The position numbers were made by a program, and so were the translations under genes. Below, piece after piece: positions 10,967 through 22,470 of a stretch of 64,000 nt of DNA (position 1 is its first letter; every line of letters starts with the position of its first letter). The DNA is from Helianthus annuus (taxonomy: Eukaryota; Streptophyta; Magnoliopsida; Asterales; Asteraceae): contig NC_035435.2 of assembly GCF_002127325.2 (NCBI RefSeq), forward strand, positions 10,127,543 to 10,191,542, written 5' to 3'. The notes below the pieces were generated by a model. It did not search any database, had not been told where the DNA came from, and was given only the letters and a program-made list of their open reading frames with translations.

Positions 10967-12322
10967 CTAAAGATTTGTAAAGTCAAAAATGTTTTAAACA
11001 AGTCTTACTAATGATGTGTCAGTAGACTTCATACAGTTAGTAAATTGTATTCGAGATATAAACCTAAATTCAAACTTACTTATTTTGTGGGGAACACTAC
11101 TTGGATATATAGGTAACCCCTGAAATCTCGTTTGAAAGGTTTCTTATTCTGATATACTAGGTCTTTATACTCAATGATATCTGGGGTATTATTCCGGGAC
11201 TTCTGCTGAATGGAAGTTCTGACCTAGTCCTTAGATAATACTTTCTTCAAATGCTTGAAACATAGCATTAGCCCTCAGCTGATTAGACAATAAAATTGAT
11301 AATCATTGCTGTTGTAGCTAAAAAGATCCTCTAAAGGGGACATACCGCAAAGTCAAAACTGATATCTCTCTGCGCATACGGAAGTATCGACCTGAGATCC
11401 CTCAGTCCTCGCATATCCCCTAATTTATATACAGATATCATTTGTAGTATACTTACCTGTAAATTTGAATATTAGGATCTGGATACGGGAGTATATTCAA
11501 GAAGTGGGACACTCAAATAAGTTTAAGTTCTAAAACATTAAATACGTATCTTGAATCAATTGAAAATTTGTGTAGAGGTTTAAGTGGATAACAATACTGA
11601 CAATCAGAAGTAAATTTGTTTTTAACATATGCTGATTAATCAAGATCAATGGTGTTTGTGATATGTCTTAAAAACCGATATGATCCGCTTGCACAATCTC
11701 TCAAAAATAGTGTTTGTTTTCAGTTCATTTCAATATTTCATCTTATTCAAAAATCCAAAAATATTGTATTTTTGTTTTGAAATTTGAAAACTCCAAAAAG
11801 ATTTTCGACAACTAAATGTGAAGAGCTGATTTTCAACATTTCAAGTGCTAAACATGTTGAACTTATGGTTTGGGAGAGAGTGTGTGAAAATGTGAAGATT
11901 TTAAAATGACTAAGAGGGTTCATTAACTTGAAGTTTATAGTTGAATGTTAACCTGCAATTTGATCTTCATAGTTTTCTCAAATGATTAGCTGATTCATTA
12001 AGTTAAATCACAATTGTGTTTGTTTTGTGATAGAGTGTTTAAGTTGTGCAGGTTTCTGATCCTGTTGCTACAGAAGGCCAGGAGACACATCAGAGCCTGA
12101 GAAGAGCTTAAACTGATAAAGCCAGGATATCGTTTCAAAGGTGATAACAACTTCCAGACAGCGATCCCAGCTCGATGATAGGGGGAGTCCGATGAGAGTT
12201 AGAGCCAGAGAAAGATCCAGGCACATGATTCCAGGAAGAGTTCCTGAAGAAGACCAATCAAAATTGAGAATGTCATGTTGAAGACTCTCACTGAAGATTC
12301 CGTCAACATCCAAGGGGGAGTT
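10967..12322 (+). mobile_element. Ty1/copia 3' internal remnant (non-coding)
   Basis: No pol frame survives. The text parallels the non-coding region between pol and 3' LTR of the intact element at 34,349-36,242: a block around 11,100-11,250 (GAAATCTCGTTTGAAAGG, then GGGTATTATTCCGGG) and a TACGGAAGTA block around 11,380. It ends in the polypurine tract CAAGGGGGAGTT at 12,311-12,322. Its 5' side abuts the gypsy LTR, so the rest of the element is gone. Confidence 0.6.
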
Positions 12323-12457
12323 TGTTGGTGTAGTTGTCTGTCGACCACATCTTAGTTCGAGTCTTAGAAGCCCAGAGATTGATCATGACTTAATAAGTAC
12401 AGACATGAAGTTGCCAAAGACTTGATGAACGACTCCATCAACATCTGAGGGGGAGTC

Positions 12458-12908
12458 TGTTGGTGCACTTCATCTGTTGATTTCGTCTTGGATCAAGTCT
12501 TAGTCTTAGAGTGTTATATTAGGGCTCATTGTACGAGAAAATAGGCGAGTGTATGTTGGTAGTGAGATAGTTTCGCTTATAGGGTCTTATAGTAGAGGTT
12601 TCGCTTATATGGTATAATATAGGTTTCGCTTATGTGGTTCACATAAGGTTTCGCTTATGTGAACACATCACTTCAAGCGAAACCTGAAACCTATAAATAC
12701 CCTTGAAGCGAATCTCATTGTAACTTTTGTGATTTCCATACCGAGATGCTGCTAGTGTGACGTTTGAGCTGTAATCGTTGATAAATCAATAGAAAAGAAG
12801 ATTAAAGTGAAGAACAAGCTATTTCTACCTACATTTCTTATTATTCCGCATCTGAAACATAGGAGAACGCCTCTGAACGACTCGTTAGGTCGAGAACACG
12901 ATCCTACA
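12458..12908 (+). repeat. Copia LTR, upstream copy (451 bp)
   Basis: TGTTGGTGCAC...GATCCTACA. TATA box CTATAAATAC at 12,691. Directly upstream, GGTTTCGCTTAT-like units are repeated four times at 12,570-12,665, and the reverse form AAGCGAAACC occurs once just before TATA. It differs from the downstream LTR mainly in this block. Confidence 0.75.
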
Positions 12909-13001
12909 AGTGGTATCAGAGATTGATCATGACTAAATAAGTAAAGACATGAAGTTGCAAAAGACTTGATGAACGACTCCATCAACATCTGAGGGGGAGT
13001 C

Positions 13002-13437
13002 TGTTGGTGCACTTCATCTGTTAATTTCGTCTTGGATCAAGTCTTAGTCTCAGAGTGTTATATTAGGGCTCATTGTACGAGAAAATATGCGAGTGTATGT
13101 TGGTAGTGAGATAGTTTCGCTTATTTGGACATTTGTAAAGGTTCCGCTTCAATGTCACATGAAGGTTCCGCTTGAATGTCATGTACGTTGAAGCGAAACC
13201 CCAACCCTATAAATAGGGTCATTTAAGCGAAACTAAATAGCAGTTAGTGTGTGGTCTTGTTTGGTACGGCGAAGCCCTGCCAGTTTGTCTCCGGAGCTTG
13301 TATATTGTTAGCAAATCAATAAAAGAGACGTTAAAGTGTGAAATCAAGCTAAACAAAGACTGAATCAATGAATTCCGCCTCTGATTCAGTCTGAGTGCTC
13401 TTCTGATCGACTCGTTAGGTCGTCTCACGATCCTACA
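13002..13437 (+). repeat. Copia LTR, downstream copy (436 bp)
   Basis: Same ends as its partner. TATA box CTATAAATA at 13,207. The upstream motif block is shorter (GGTTCCGCTT twice, TTTCGCTTAT once, AAGCGAAACC once), so the two LTRs have diverged chiefly by gain or loss of motif copies. Confidence 0.75.
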
Positions 13438-14698
13438 TTCGGCGAAACAAACATGACGTAACAGATGCGTTTCGCCGAGACCACTTAACGACGAAACAAA
13501 CACGGCGAATCAAGTGTGTTTTGCCGAGACCTTTTGTGACGAAACAGAGGTGACGAAATGGAAGTGTTTCGTCGGGAGGGATTCACGGCGAAACAGGGGT
13601 GTTTCGCCGAAAGGGTAAACTGCACAGTAACTTAGTTTAATTATGTTAAAGTTAACTGAGTTAGTTAACTGCCGTTAAGTGATACGGATGACTTGTATCA
13701 TTATGAATACGTGTTCTGTGCTACTTGGTGATCATTGATTCACTATCGGCTATGATATTACTTATGTGCAAACTTCGTGAATACAAACTGATTATGTACA
13801 CATGCGTACTTTAGGACGTGACTGAATTAACAGTGAGCACATACTTTACCATACCGAGCAAACCAAGGTGAGTTCACACTTCCAAGGCATGGGATTCCCG
13901 GTGGGTTGGGAATGGTGTTGATAGATATGATAGACTTGTACGTTCGCCACAACTAGACTACTTACCATCGTCCTCGGTTGCGAAGGACCCTTACGTAAAA
14001 CCTACGTAAATTGTGCTTACTACTGTCCCCAGGTTTCGAGAGTCACTTACGTAAAACCTACGTATATTTATACTTTCTACTGCCTCGGGTTGTGAAGGGC
14101 ACTTACGTAAAACCTACGTAAACCTCCCGCGTACCGCTGTCCTCGGGCTAAGAAGGGCACTTACGTAAAACCTACGTAAACTTTGTACGTGTTCCTGTTC
14201 TCGGATAAAGAAGAACACTTATGGTTACAAATAGTCTAGTGCGTATGACATGGGAAGCCCCCACTAATTAAACATACAACAGGCATAGTTAATAACGTAT
14301 GGTGATGCAACGAACTTACTATATGCGAATAACGAACTCATTAACTGAACACCTTACTGTGAACTCGCTCAACTAGTTGTTGACTCTCTGTTACATGCCT
14401 TGCAGGACCATAGGTACTCATGGAGCTTGCACGGGAGGCGCGGTCGTTGTAGGCATGGATCGTGGATGTTATGTTGAACACTTCCTTGACATTTTAAACT
14501 TGATACTTATGCTGGGTTTTTACATTAAATGCTTCCGCTACATACTATACTTATGTTTGAACCCCTTTCATATTGATTGGTTTATATACATTTACTTTTA
14601 CGAATTGCTTATATGTTCAATATGATTGGTGGCTTGATCCTGGTCATGTCACGCCTCCAAGCGGTGGTACTCCACGGGTGGATTTTGGGGGTTTGACA
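13438..14698 (+). repeat. Gypsy-type LTR fragment with 56-58-bp tandem repeats
   Basis: It starts abruptly at the copia LTR boundary with several copies of CGGCGAAACA and its complement (13,438-13,610). It continues with four 56-58-bp repeats holding CTTACGTAAAACCTACGTA (13,958-14,215) plus a worn fifth copy. It ends GATTTTGGGGGTTTGACA, an end style seen in plant gypsy LTRs. No coding region adjoins it. The 5' limit of the original LTR is uncertain. Confidence 0.5.
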
Positions 14699-14736
14699 CA
14701 TAACCCCACTCTTATAGTTAAAGATAGCGCGACTGA

Positions 14737-14815
14737 CCAATATGGCGCTATATAACGCCGGGCGGGCTGGTGTTCCGGGGCGTTATAGCCCAATATGACG
14801 CTATATAACCCTCAC
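14737..14815. repeat. Small repeat pair (CAATATGGCGCTATATAA)
   Basis: CAATATGGCGCTATATAA and a near copy (CAATATGACGCTATATAA) flank an inverted pair, TATAACGCC and GGCGTTATA. It looks like a MITE fragment. From 14,815 to 15,030 nothing was recognised. Confidence 0.35.
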
Positions 14816-15029
14816 TACGGATGACCTTAAGAATGAAATGCATTGCCTATAACAACGGTTTTTTACTTCATTTAACATTATTTTAGTTCGTGTTATCATA
14901 TGTTATATTATATCTATTTTATTAAAACAAGAAAATATCTCCGTTCAAGGATAAAAATAATTTATAAATATAATAGACTTTAAACTAAATAAAAAGATAA
15001 GTTGTATACTTCAATAAATTTTACCAATA

Positions 15030-15245
15030 GCAAAATTAAGGTAGAGTCTGAGGAGGGTAAGATGTAGACATCCTTACCCCTACCCCGTAAGAATAGAGAA
15101 GTTGTTTCCAGTGAGACTCCCAACTTGATAGTAGTTTTGCATAAAGCTTTGGACATAAGACACATAACACTCAGCAACAATTGAGACAGATGCCGATTAG
15201 GGCATGTACCCGCTTGTCTTCGGCTATCAACGGCACGATAAGATG
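15030..15245 (-). mobile_element. Au-SINE-like fragment
   Basis: The minus strand reads GGTAGGGGTAAGGATGTCTA followed by CATCTTACCCTC, and upstream GGAAACAACTTCTCTATTC. This word order is that of the 3' half of the plant Au SINE family. No clear Pol III boxes or target duplication were found. The 5' extent (towards 15,245) is a guess. Confidence 0.5.
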
Positions 15246-15249
15246 CATG

Positions 15250-16640
15250 ATTAACCAACCCCCTCTTTTAACGTTACTTTCACGAAATTAGTAAAATAAT
15301 GTTAAACTTAGTGCACTTTCACTTATACATTATATCCCGAAGACCCACACATATATACTTTATATGCACATACCGTAAGCGGGCGATTAATAAAAAACAT
15401 AAGTAATAAGGTAAAAATATTAAATAAAACAAGAAGCAAGAAAATATTTTATTATAACAAATAAAATACTATTAAATATTGATGTAAAGTCACTGTCATT
15501 TACTCATGCTTTTTACAGACTTTACATCGAAATTTGGTTTCACATTAAAAGAAAAATCAAATAAAATTTTTCTTTCTAGATCATCTTCTTCATTTAACAT
15601 ATTTCTTCTACACAGACACCTTAGGCCACCTCTGCAAACATCTTGCTCGCATGAAAATAAAGGTGTTTGGCTATTGAGGAGGGGTAGCACAATATTTCTC
15701 ATGGGGTAGCGGTATACAAAAAAGCGTTAAAAAAATAAAAATTTGCACTTTCGGCGAAATGTTGAGGGGTAGCGGGGGCTACCCCTACTTCAATGGCATG
15801 TCCGCCCCTAGTTAGGGAACTAGGATGTAAGTTGGTGTTTTAATTAGGGGTTAAATGGATTTAGGGGTTTTTAAATGAAACAAGGTGTTTAGTGATAATA
15901 AATTTCCTTATGATGTCAAAATATGTCTAACTAGTTCATATTTGGTGTTTTGATAGCGTTCGGTTAATTGTTCGGTGCTTGTTTCGTTGTCGGTTCGCTA
16001 AAAAGTTAAGTTGCGTAACTTATAAGGTATGCTATGTTCTTGTGTTTTAAAGGTATCCCCGATACTTTTTAAGTTGTTTTTGATGTTTAATAATGTTTCT
16101 GGACTTGGTATAATTTGCCGGATGTTGAATTCTGCGAAAAATTGTCATTTATGGTCCAAATGGACACTTTTAAAGCTAGTTAATTTTTTCCGGAAAGTGT
16201 TAACAATTATACTTGTTTCCCCACTTGGGATTTGATATATTTTCGATGTTGGACCTACGTCTAAGTCCTAAATCTACCATTTAGCTGAGTACTGAGGCAG
16301 TGCCAGCACAACTTGTCTAACCGGTGAGTATACTAATTGTTTTGACGCGTCATTTAAATTGTTTCAAAATGCGACAAATAAAATGTATGATATGCATGAT
16401 TAAGATGTATAACATGCAAACATGTAATGTTGACATTTAAAAACACATAATTGCAGAAAATAAATAATTATCTAGTGGTACGGAAGTTACCGGATTGTGC
16501 CCTTTGTCACAAAAAAATATTAAAAATAAGGTGCTAAACATGTTATTACTAAAGTTGAGGGACCCAATGATAAAGTTATTAAAAACTAGGAAGTGTAAAT
16601 AAAAATTCTATTAAATGACAAAAAAACAATGTAGCTAACA
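15250..16640. other. Repeat-derived, no gene seen
   Basis: Contains a short palindrome, GGGGTAGC-ggg-GCTACCCC (about 15,762-15,784), of the kind found at transposon ends. LTR-like text without coding capacity follows (15,840-16,330). The open frames here are short and show no domain. Confidence 0.35.
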
Positions 16641-16664
16641 ACTTATGTCTTAGTATATACTAGT

Positions 16665-17140
16665 ATTTAGGACCAACACTTTGTGGCGAGACTGTTCAAC
16701 TGAACAAAAAGTAGACGTAACAACGCTGAACTACACATGTGCATTGGAGCGTTTTAACTCGCAAAAAGTAGACCAAAACGTAAAATAAAGAAAATAATAA
16801 CTAAATCGACTTAGGACCCGCGCTTTACAACAGGATCGTTAAACAACAACAAAAAAGAAGACGTAAAAACGATGAACCGCACATGCGCGTAGCGTGTTAA
16901 CTTGCATTTGCACCGAAACGTAAAACATTATCATATAAAGTGTTTGTTAACTCGCACAAATTAGATCAAAACGTAAAATATAGAAAAAAATAACTAAGTC
17001 GATGTAGGACATGTACGTTGCGAAAGTATTGTTAAACCGCAAAATAATAAACGTAAAAAAGTTGAACCACACACGCGCATAGCGTGTTAACTCGCACAAT
17101 TTAGATCGAAGCGTTAAACATTATCGTAAAAAAATAACTA
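16665..17140. repeat. Diverged tandem repeat, about three units of 130-190 bp
   Basis: Units share the order: GGACC...CTTT..., a (G)TTAAAC(C) run, AGACGTAA, GAACC(G)CACA, GCGTGTTAACTCGCA, ACGTAAAATA, ATAACTAA. Copies begin near 16,670, 16,810 and 17,000. Its origin is not known to me. 17,140-17,795 follows without a recognised gene. Confidence 0.5.
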
Positions 17141-18109
17141 AAAGGGTAAAAAATAAAAAGTTTAAAGTTTAAATAGTAAGACTAATGAAAATGAAAGGGT
17201 CCATCTTGTAGTCTTTAAAGGGTATAATGTGTAAGAAATAAAAGATAAAAGATCAAAATTTGTAAAAAAGTTTGAATAGTAAAATCACCCACAAACCTCT
17301 TTTACAAGCTAATAGATAGGAAATTATAATTACAATTATAAATATAGGCAAAGGATGAAATAGGACGTGTAATCTTGCTAGAATGGGTAGGAAGTAATCT
17401 TGTCCTTACACATGGTTAAGTAAAAAATATAAGGGGGAGACACTTCGGTCCACCACAATTTGTTTTGATAGAACCCTTTATATCCAAAAACCAATCATGT
17501 TTTTACGAGTCATTCCACTATCCATCGCCATTGCTTCGTCGCCCAGAGCCACGACTACCGCTCATCATTCCACCATCCACCGCTCCACAGAATGCAATGG
17601 AACGCGAGAAATCGGTTGAAACATGTACTTCTCTCCTCAAATTTCTCAAAAGATTATATTCAAAGTGAAGATATCTCTGATTATAACCTTCGCTTGATCT
17701 ATTCATGCGTTTGGGCAACATCGTTGGTTCTAATTTTATTGAGGAATCAGTGCTACAAAGTTGACACTAGATGTTTAACAAAATGCCTCAAAAATGAGTA
17801 AATTGCCATTTTAGTCCCTGAGTTTTGTCCAAATTTATCATTTTAGTCCAAATAGTTTTTTTTTTTGCCTCTGGGTCCCTGACTTTTCCCTTTTGTTGCC
17901 ATTTTGATCACATACACTAACTCCATCAAAAAACTCCATATTTAACCAGGGGTATTTTGCGGATTTTCAATTTAAATGTTTTCAATTGCCATTTTGATTC
18001 AACTCCAAAAAATCAAAAAAATTCCAAAATATCAAAAAAATTCCAAAAAATTCTAAAAAATTAAAAAAATTCTGAAAAATCATAAAAATTCTAAAAAAAA
18101 ATACAAAAA

Positions 18110-18492
18110 ATCCGTTTCGGCGCGAACTGTTTCGAACCCGAACCGTTTCGAGCTGAACCGTTTCGACGCGAACCGTTTCGACGCGAAACGTTTCGACCCG
18201 TACCGTTTCGACCCGAACCGTTTCGAGCGGAGCCGTTTCGTCCCGTACCGTTTCGACGCGAACCGTTTCGACGCGAACCGTTTCGAGCTGAACCGTTTCG
18301 AGCTGAACCGTTTCGAGCCGAACCGTATCGAACTGAACCGTTTCGAGCTGAACCGTTTCGAACCGAACCGTTTCGAGCTGAACCGTTTCAACGCGAACCG
18401 TTTCGACCCGTACCGTTTCGAACCGAACCGTTTCGAGCTGAACCGTTTCGACCCATACCGTTTCGAGCTGAACCGTTTCGACCCGTACCGTT
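18110..18492 (+). repeat. 15-bp minisatellite, left array (~25 units)
   Basis: The unit is near AACCGTTTCGAGCTG, with variants at three positions (ACG, ACC, AAC, AGC after TTTCG). Each unit contains the self-complementary core TTCGA. A 15-bp centre (18,493-18,507) separates it from the right array. Confidence 0.85.
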
Positions 18493-18507
18493 TCGAGGCA
18501 CAGTTCA

Positions 18508-18743
18508 GCTCGAAACGGTTCGGGTCGAAACGGTACGGGTCGAAACGGTTCACATCGAAACGGTTCGGCTCGAAACGGTTCGGCTCGAAACGGTTCGGCT
18601 CGAAACGGTTCGGCTCGAAACGGTTCGGCTCGAAACGGTTTGGCTCGAAACGGTTCGCGTCGAAATGGTTCAGCTCGAAACGGTTCGGGTCGAAACGGTT
18701 AGCTCGAAACGCTTCGGGTTCAAAACGGTTCGCGCCGAAACGG
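18508..18743 (-). repeat. 15-bp minisatellite, right array (~15 units, inverted)
   Basis: The unit is CGAAACGGTTCGGCT, the reverse complement of the left array. Several neighbouring units are identical (18,560-18,640), which suggests local expansion after the inversion formed. Confidence 0.85.
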
Positions 18744-20049
18744 ATTTTTTGGATTTTTTAGAATTTTTATGATTTTTTAGAATTTTTTTGATTTTTGGAA
18801 TTGGATTAAAATGGCAATTGAAAACATTTAAAATGAAAATCTCCAAAATACCCCTGGTTAAAGATGGAGTTTTTGGATGGAGTTATTGTATGTGATCAAC
18901 ATGGCAAGAAAAGAGAAAAGCCAGGGACCCAGTGGAAAAAAAAACTATTTGGACTAAAATGGTAAATTTGGACAAAACTCAGGGACTAAAATGTCAATTT
19001 ACTCCTAAAAATTTACAAAACATATATTTTTTTTTGTTTAGAGGTCTATCAAATAACAATTAGCACTAGTACAAAAGTGTTCAAATAATGCGGGTAAATT
19101 GGCTATAAGATGCGGTGCGTCCCATCTTATGGCTATAAGACAAAAGATGCGGGTCCAAACGATGCGGTTCTACACCCGCATCTTTTGACAATTTAAGCAA
19201 AAACTACTTTTTCTCAATATATTCAAAAAATGTGGTTCTAGAACCGCATCAATTGGTGTTTAAGGTAAAAAAAATATATGCTTTTTCTTTTTGTTCAATT
19301 TCCAGAAAATTTAATTAAAAATATCTAATAAATTCCCATTACAAACAAATTATCTAAAAACAAAAATAAAATATACAAAAAACAAAACTAAATTGAAACC
19401 AATATAAAATAATCCAAGAATATAAATTACAAAGGTTTCAAGGTAACACAAAATTACAAAAGTTTCAAAGTAACAAAAATACATATATCTCTAAAAAAAG
19501 TGATAAATAATAACTTTCCGAACCGACGTCTTCATACTTGCAACCCACACTAACTCTTCAATTCATATTTACAACCCAAACCGACGACTTAAACTCATAC
19601 TTGCAACCAGAATCGTAGAAATTGCCTAACAAAACGTAACGTTACATTAAAGAAAAGAAGTTTAAAATGTATAGACAAGTGTAGATATGTACCAATACCA
19701 ATACTAGTTATGGTACACTATGGGACTAGTATTTACTAGTAAATCAACTATAATATTGGTATCGGTACCGTACCGTACCGTAAATGGTCGGTACGGCTCA
19801 GTACTGGTCCGTAAATGGTCGGCAATGTTTGGTACCAAATGCTCCCTAGTATAGACGCTTAAGTATGTTGGCAACAAATGAAAAAAATTTCAAGATATAG
19901 TTCAAAATATATTTGTACATAAATTAATATATGTAAAAGAGTCATTTCATAATTTTCAAATTAAAACACCTCAATGCTTTTAGTTGCACATAGCTGTAAG
20001 TTCTTATAAAATTTTATAGCAAACGAAATGCATGCTAAGAATAAAACTC

Positions 20050-20580
20050 CTACCCGAAATCCTTGGCAGCTCTTTTCTACCTAACAAAATCTCCATTAAT
20101 GGTGTGACTATATGAGCTTCTTTAGCAGCACCTGGAAATGTATAGTAGAAAATTCAAAGTATATTAATCAATTATATCCCAAGTTACAGCCAATAAATTA
20201 TTCCCAGTTCTATGAAATCATGTTCTAGTTCAAGATAGCAAACAGTTAAAATAACAAGGGCTGACCAGCTCACTCAGCTTTTTTTTTTTTTTTTTTTTTT
20301 TCCAATTGTATCTCTGCACTGGGAAGATTCTCCACAAGCTTTGACATAACCACAAGAAATCCAAGATACTTGAGATCTATATTTTCACCAAAGCTTTAGC
20401 TATAAGTAATAAGTTAGATAATGAGTTAGCTGGAAACCATAACGAACATGCAAAATAAGCCTCTTATTACCTTTCCATATTGTCCCTTCACGTCCGTCTT
20501 TTTTAGATCATTGCTTTGGACTGTGCTGTGAAGGTGCATCAAAGAACTCTGCAAAGTCGATGGCATTATCCAGCTACATA
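20050..20580 (-). pseudogene. Gene-like exon fragments inside the CACTA element
   Basis: On the minus strand three stretches look coding and partly splice-bounded: LDNAIDFAEFF near 20,560, NIDLKYLGFLVVMSKLVENL near 20,350, and AHIVTPLMEILLGRKELPR near 20,090 followed by a GT donor. They lie in one order and orientation, as if a host gene segment had been captured. I could not name the source gene. A 23-T run (~20,279-20,301) interrupts it. Confidence 0.4.
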
Positions 20581-21129
20581 AAGTCGATATAAGCTCTGGA
20601 GTATTATTGACGCTTCGTGTTGCACAGAGTTTAATATAAACTTGCTACTCTGCCCAAAAAGATAATTCTATATGGAACATCTAGAGATATATTGATTTAT
20701 GATCACAACTTGTAATGGGAAACATAATTACATCTATCCACTTCAAATCATGAACTGATATTTGAATTATACATATAGCAAAATATAGTTAACAGTTCTA
20801 GAAAGATCATGTCCAAAGAAACCATTAACAAACTTCGTTTCTAGGCCATGGAGACCCAGAACACAATATGTACACGCACATAACATTTTATAATCTAATC
20901 AATAAGCAAATAACACCTCATATACAAACTTTGACAAAAAAAAAAATGAATCCTGAACTTGTCATATTTGTTATTGTTCTGTCATGAAAACATTAAACTA
21001 ATGAAATAAGTATTTGTAATGAACTTTAAACTAATGAATTTTTTTGATATAATCAACAAACTCAGAACGTGCATGTATAGATTCATATATGAATACAACA
21101 CTTACTTATATACACAAAAATTCGAAGGC

Positions 21130-22470
21130 TGAAATAGAAGAACCCTAGTTGAATACCATTGCCCCTAATTGACCTATCAATCATCCTGATGGACAAATAA
21201 TCATCCTAAACGACCTTCATTAACAAAAATATATCATTAACAGCCCTAGTTGACTACCATTATCCCTAATTGACCTATCAATCATTCTAATGGACCATTA
21301 ATCATCCTAAATAGCCTTCATTGACACTAAGGTAGCATTAACAACCCTAGTTGACTATTATTGGCCCTAATTGGTCCATCAATAATCCTAATGGACTATT
21401 AATCATCCTTAATGCCCTTAGCATGAACAACCCTCGTTCACCATCACTAGCCCTAATTGGCCCATCAATCATCCTAATATACCATTGATCATCTTAATCG
21501 CCCTTCGTTGACAATAATGGAACTTGAACAACCCTAGTTGACCATCGCTGGCCCTAATTGGCTCATCAACCATCTCAATGGACCATTGATCATCCTAAAC
21601 ACACTCCGTTGACAATCATGGAACATTAACAACCTGATTCACCGTCAGTGGCCCTGATTGACCTATCAATCATCGTAATGGACCACTAATCATCCTAAAC
21701 TTCCTTCATTAACAAAAATGTAGCATAAACAACCCTAGTTGACCACCATTGTCCGTAATTGATCGATCGGTAATTCTAATAAACCACTAATATCCTAAAC
21801 AGCCTTCATTGACACTAATGTAGCATTAACAACCCTAGTTGACCACTACTGGCCCATCAATCATCCTAATAGACCGTTGATCATCTTAAACCTATTCGTT
21901 GACAATAATGGACCATGTACAACCCTAGTTGACCACCACTGGCCCTAATTAATCTATCAATCATCCTAATGGACTACTAATCATGCTAAACTGTATAGCT
22001 TGAACAACCCTAGTTAACCACCACTATTTTAATTTTATCTATTCAATGGACTATTAGTTATCCTAAACAACCTTCATTTACACTATTGTAGAATGAACAA
22101 CCCTAACTGACCATTACTGGCCTACTTGGTACATAATAATCCTAATAGACCACTGATACAAAAATATAGTGTGAACAACCCTAGTTAACCGCCATTGTTT
22201 TAATTGATCTATCAATACCTCAATAGACTATTAATTATCCTAAACAACCTTCATTTACACTAATGTAGCATCAGCAACCCTAACTGACCATTAGTATTAC
22301 TGGCCTACTTGGTCCATCAATGATCCTAATAGACCACTAGTTGAGCACCACTGTCAATAATAATTGACATGTCAGTCATCCTAATGAATCATTAATAAAC
22401 GGCCTTCGTTGACAAAAATGTAGCATAAACAACCTTACTTGACCATCGTTGCTATATGTTTAAGTAAATC
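21130..22470. repeat. ~100-bp minisatellite inside the CACTA element
   Basis: About 13 units of 86-101 bp, each with AACCCTAGTTGACC, a GGCCCTAATTG block, ATCAATCATCCTAATGGACC and CCTTCATTGACA. Units are diverged, so the array is old. A short (TA)n/(CA)n tract follows at 22,530-22,560. The remaining internal sequence (22,560-22,880) is AT-rich. Confidence 0.8.

Larger units (their letters stand above)
12323..13437 (+). mobile_element. Stacked copia LTR structure: LTR start, LTR, 93-bp interior, LTR
   Basis: Three polypurine-tract/LTR-start junctions follow one another. At 12,323 TGTTGGTGTAG begins an LTR that stops after ~50 bp. A ~85-bp block starting ATTGATCATGAC leads to a second tract and a full LTR (12,458-12,908). 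A minus-strand primer site (TGGTATCAGAG, 12,911-12,921) is followed at once by the same ~85-bp block, a third tract and a second full LTR (13,002-13,437). The interior between the full LTRs is only 93 bp, so gag and pol are wholly lost. Confidence 0.75.
17796..19004. mobile_element. Long-TIR foldback transposon with 15-bp array core
   Basis: Ends GAGTAAATTG...CAATTTACTC. Arms of ~310 bp (17,796-18,109 and 18,744-19,004) are inverted copies with scattered changes and carry TTTAGTCCCTGAGTTTTG and its complement. The core is two opposed 15-bp minisatellites. Flanks CTCAAAAAT and CTAAAAATT may be a worn 9-bp target duplication, which would fit a Mutator-like origin. It has no transposase and is non-autonomous. 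Confidence 0.75.

Noticed and set aside
14377..14755. Two overlapping short plus-strand frames
   Set aside because: Located in a gypsy-type LTR end; no recognisable domain.
18080..18553. A 157-residue frame of repeated SKRFG/SKRFS units
   Set aside because: A 15-bp repeat stays open in frame automatically; it lies inside a non-coding foldback element.
18110..18743. Array resembling a CRISPR
   Set aside because: Units are contiguous 15-mers without spacers, inverted at the centre, inside a transposon of a plant genome.
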